The translations under genes and the position numbers were made by a program. The notes below the pieces were generated by a model. It did no database searches and was not told where the DNA came from. It saw only the letters and a program-made list of their open reading frames with translations. This document shows positions 61,200 through 64,000 of a stretch of DNA of 64,000 nt, in pieces. This DNA is from Liolophura sinensis (lineage: Eukaryota; Mollusca; Polyplacophora; Chitonida; Chitonidae): positions 12,907,704 through 12,971,703 of the forward strand of contig NC_088304.1 of assembly GCF_032854445.1 (NCBI RefSeq), given 5' to 3'. The first letter of the stretch is position 1. The number at the start of each line of letters is the position of its first letter.

Positions 61200-63423
61200 A
61201 TGCCGTTCACGGACGCTCTAAGCTGGATCCCCACTTGGGCCTGGTGTCTGGTTATTATCGCTATTCTACTCTACCTGTAAGTGTATATGTACATTTATCT
61301 CTATGAAACACTGACACGAGGTATTTTAAGCATATTCAGACGCGTGGGTTGCCGTTAAAAACACAGCAGGCATCTGCTAGTTACCTGACGCTGTCAGTAC
61401 TTTGAGTCGTAGCCTCAAGTCTCGTCGAAATCTCATTCTCGTATGAAATGGCAATGTTCGAGACACAAGATAAAAATGCTATTTCGCTCTGCATATGGTC
61501 ATTTGATTTTATATTTTTTATTTCACTCTTATGTTTATTTTATCGGTGGCGAATTTTTCACTTATTTTACGGCGGTCAGGTTTAGCGGTGAAGTAAACTG
61601 AATTCACCTGTTTAAACCGTCGACCTTCATCAGGTACCTGACAGACCAATTGATGTAAAGCTGCAGCCGCAAAACAGCGACAGTTGGATTTGAACAAACA
61701 ACCTCATGGGTCAAATTTCTGATAGCCCTAGTGAGTCACCGCCTTAATCACCTTAATCATCCGTATTTTTTTTGAGATTACTAGCTGCTGACATCAGTAA
61801 ACATCCTGCAGTCACTCATTTCCCAGCCCTTCTCTTGTATTATTCGATAATCAGCAGTAAATTGATGATGTACATTGATTGAACTAAGAGTCGAGAAAGA
61901 CCGCATCACTTCGCCGTTACAACGTCGCAAGATGTAGTTGCCGAAGAAATATACATTGAAAATCACTGTCATACTGCTTTATATCGACAATTATTCGACA
62001 ATTTCTGTGGCGTGCACTAATCATTTCTTCAAAGCGTATGTAACTTAGGGTAGGCGCAAATGTCACCTGTTCCTGTCAGCAAGGTTGATATTTGATATAA
62101 GCTTCGTAATCACCCTTGCTTAAATCATGCCACAGATGGACAGAGTTCAAAACTGACAGACTGGAATTTGTGTATATACCCAATTCACACTATTCGTGGG
62201 GCCTAGGTACACGATCGAAGACTCCCATATAGGTGTTTGTGCAGGGTTCATTCGTTAAAGAAAAATAAAAATAAAATATGAAGTAAGGTTCATCATACAG
62301 TCAACTAAACATGTGCGTAAAAATACTTTCATTTACTTTTTCCTATTTTTTAAGAGTGTTGAAAGGCATTCAAATATTTGAAAACTATGATGGGCTTAAT
62401 GAGCCATACTGACGGTTTCTAGGAACTTTCCTGATGTTCACCAGAAGGAAGGGATTTGTGGGAACGTTATTTCAGTAATCTTTCACCCATGGGTAAAAAG
62501 AGTTATTCTGACATTCATTGTTGCGAGGTGGGGGGTGGGGGTTCTCCTTGGCTCAGTTGGTTAGCGCGCTAGTGCTAGACAGCTCCGAAAAGGTGCACCG
62601 TCATCCGCATCACGATGGGATCACCGCTGAGGTTATGGTCACTTCACCAAAGAAATCTCAGAAAGTTGTGATGTTCTGACTTGACCCTGAACTGGAAGAA
62701 CATTTGTTGAGTATCACCGATAAATGCGACTGAGTCTTGTCTGAATCTGCACAGAACGCCTGTCAGTGAATTTGTAAGATCTGGACCTTTGCAATAGACG
62801 ATCATTCAATGTCTGGCCTTTGTAGTTCGCGCTGCAGTCAAAAACTACGCGAATTTTGTTCGGCCTTTTCCAGTGGTATGCTCCATGGTGTGGGATATAC
62901 CAAACTGTGCCATTGTTAAGTTCCAACTCGCTCTCTGGAACTGGCTCAGCAAACCGCTTGTGAATGATATTACGCATATTACGTATGTATGGTGTCTGGT
63001 GTCTTCGGGATAATACTTCAGTGGCGACAGCACTTTGGGGTCATGTTTTCCTTGCCCAAAATTCTCAGTTCTGATCCGACCCGGGTTTGATCACAGGTCG
63101 CTCGGCTTCGCGGCGGACGCTCTAACCATTAGGCTCGAAGCGATCTAGATGCTCATTAAAGGGAACTACAATGCTCGCTTTGTCTATTGTGGTTGAAGAG
63201 CAGCGTATGGCCCCAAAGGTCGATGGTTCAAATCTGAAATGTGTTACCCCGTCACATATAGATAATCAGCAAATAAATATTTTCTCACCGTGCATGTGTA
63301 TATCTCTCTCATGGTCTCATTACTTGCAGGTATGGAGTATGGCCGTACCTTACAACGCCTATCAGTCTCCCTGGACCCAAACCTACACCTTTCGTCGGGA
63401 ACCTGTTAGAGATGAACGCTAAA
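61200..63423 (+). CDS. Cytochrome P450, CYP3-like, first two exons (CYP-D)
   Basis: Exon 1 is 61200-61276 (77 bases, phase 2), encoding the N-terminal anchor (starts [11 protein letters not shown]). Exon 2 is 63330-63423 (94 bases), encoding [11 protein letters not shown] and the proline-rich hinge [12 protein letters not shown]. Lengths and phases are identical to exons 1-2 of CYP-A and CYP-B, and no lesion is visible. The remaining twelve exons should lie beyond the right edge. It is head-to-head with the CYP-C remnant. Whether the full gene is intact cannot be judged here. Confidence 0.88.
61545..61745 (-). repeat. SINE-4 copy
   Basis: Reverse orientation in CYP-D intron 1: ttttacggcggtcaggttta, ggtacctgacagaccaattg, then B-box-like tggatttgaacaaacaacct. 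Confidence 0.6.
62541..62578 (+). repeat. SINE-1 head fragment
   Basis: Only the A-box part (ttggctcagttggttagcgc) remains, directly joined to the BEL/Pao piece. Confidence 0.65.
62579..62985 (-). mobile_element. BEL/Pao retrotransposon reverse transcriptase fragment
   Basis: Minus strand shows segments typical of the start of the Pao-type reverse transcriptase (for example [10 protein letters not shown] and, later, RMTVHLFGA). There is at least one frame change near 62780 and one in-frame stop. No LTR, gag, integrase or protease is present. It is a short dead fragment of an LTR retroelement. Confidence 0.85.
62988..63145. repeat. Rearranged SINE-3: body and head in opposite directions
   Basis: Body block gtgtcttcgggataatactt runs forward; the tRNA-like head (gggtttgatcacaggtcgct to ctaaccattaggctcgaagc) runs in reverse. 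Confidence 0.6.
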
Positions 63424-63524
63424 GTGAGCATCGAGCTATTTTGCTGTACCAACATCACAGGATTTTTCTCTTAACGTTTTTAACCACCCTTGATTGTTTC
63501 ATAGTGATATTTCCTCTCCGGTTG

Positions 63525-63655
63525 AATGTGGGTAGGTCTGTCAGCAACGTACGAACGGTGGTGGGTCTCTTCAGGGATCTGCCTTTTTCCTCCCTCCATA
63601 ATGATGGCTGCCGTACTAATAATGAAATATTCTTCTGTGCGGCGTAAAACACTAT
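63525..63655 (+). repeat. SINE-1 3' part, split by another SINE-1
   Basis: Runs up to cggcgtaaaacac, where a reversed SINE-1 enters; the missing caccaatcaaatac end reappears at about 63917. Confidence 0.75.
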
Positions 63656-63917
63656 TTATTTATTTGATTGGTGTTTTGCGCCGTACTCAAGAATATTTCA
63701 CTTATACGACGGCTGCCAGCATTATGGTAGGATGAAACCGGTCAGAGCTCGGGGAAAATCCACGACCATCCGCAGTTTGCGGGTAGACCTTCCCACATAC
63801 GGCCGGAGAGGAAGCCAGCATGAGCTGGACTTCAACTCACAGCGACCGCATTGGTGAGAGACTCCTGGGTCATTACGCTGAGCTAGCGCGCTAACCAAAC
63901 CGAGCCACGGAGGCCCC
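63652..63917 (-). repeat. SINE-1, full length, nested in an older SINE-1
   Basis: Reverse orientation from tttatttatttgattggtgt to ccgagccacggaggcc. In CYP-D intron 2. Confidence 0.9.
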
Positions 63918-64000
63918 TCACCAATCAAATACATAATTATAATTTGTAGGCCTATCGTGAAAGTTCTATTTTGTATCATGTGGATGAAGCCAGTATTTAG

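Overview
The window is nuclear DNA from an invertebrate animal. Genes are split into many short exons with GT-AG introns, coding density is low, and introns are packed with tRNA-headed SINEs, minisatellites and decayed retroelements. The protein families and the SINE types suggest a marine mollusc or a related lophotrochozoan. That placement is inference; no single feature proves it.

Layout: (1) 941-10317, plus strand: the 3' part of a gene for a type I membrane protein with at least three Ig domains, one transmembrane helix and a short cytoplasmic tail. The 5' end lies left of the window. (2) 14154-30525, minus strand: a complete 14-exon cytochrome P450 of the CYP3 (3A-like) type, called CYP-A here, predicted at 516 residues. 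(3) 32965-48072, plus strand: a divergent neighbour, CYP-B, with the same 14-exon plan. It has a one-base deletion in the oxygen-binding I-helix exon and a Lys where the conserved acidic residue should be, so it is a pseudogene unless the deletion is a sequence error. (4) 53312-59487, minus strand: CYP-C, a ruined paralogue of CYP-A. Only exons 5, 7, 8 and 13 were found, with a frameshift, an in-frame stop and a damaged heme motif. (5) 61200 onward, plus strand: the first two exons of CYP-D, which runs off the right edge.

The P450s therefore form two head-to-head pairs, A(-)/B(+) and C(-)/D(+). C resembles A much more than B, which suggests that a divergent pair was duplicated and then decayed unevenly. 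These enzymes would be ER-anchored monooxygenases of the xenobiotic or steroid-oxidising type; their substrates cannot be read from sequence. CYP-A is the only gene here that is complete and free of visible lesions.

The rest is repeats. Four tRNA-headed SINE families are called SINE-1 to SINE-4; SINE-1 is by far the most common and several copies keep target-site duplications. There is also an unnamed interspersed repeat (repeat-5) that I saw only from 18 kb rightward, two MITE-like elements, one long imperfect palindrome, pieces of two LINE-like elements and one BEL/Pao element, and at least eleven tandem arrays. All similarity calls are by eye; exon borders come from splice sites, phase continuity and comparison between paralogues.
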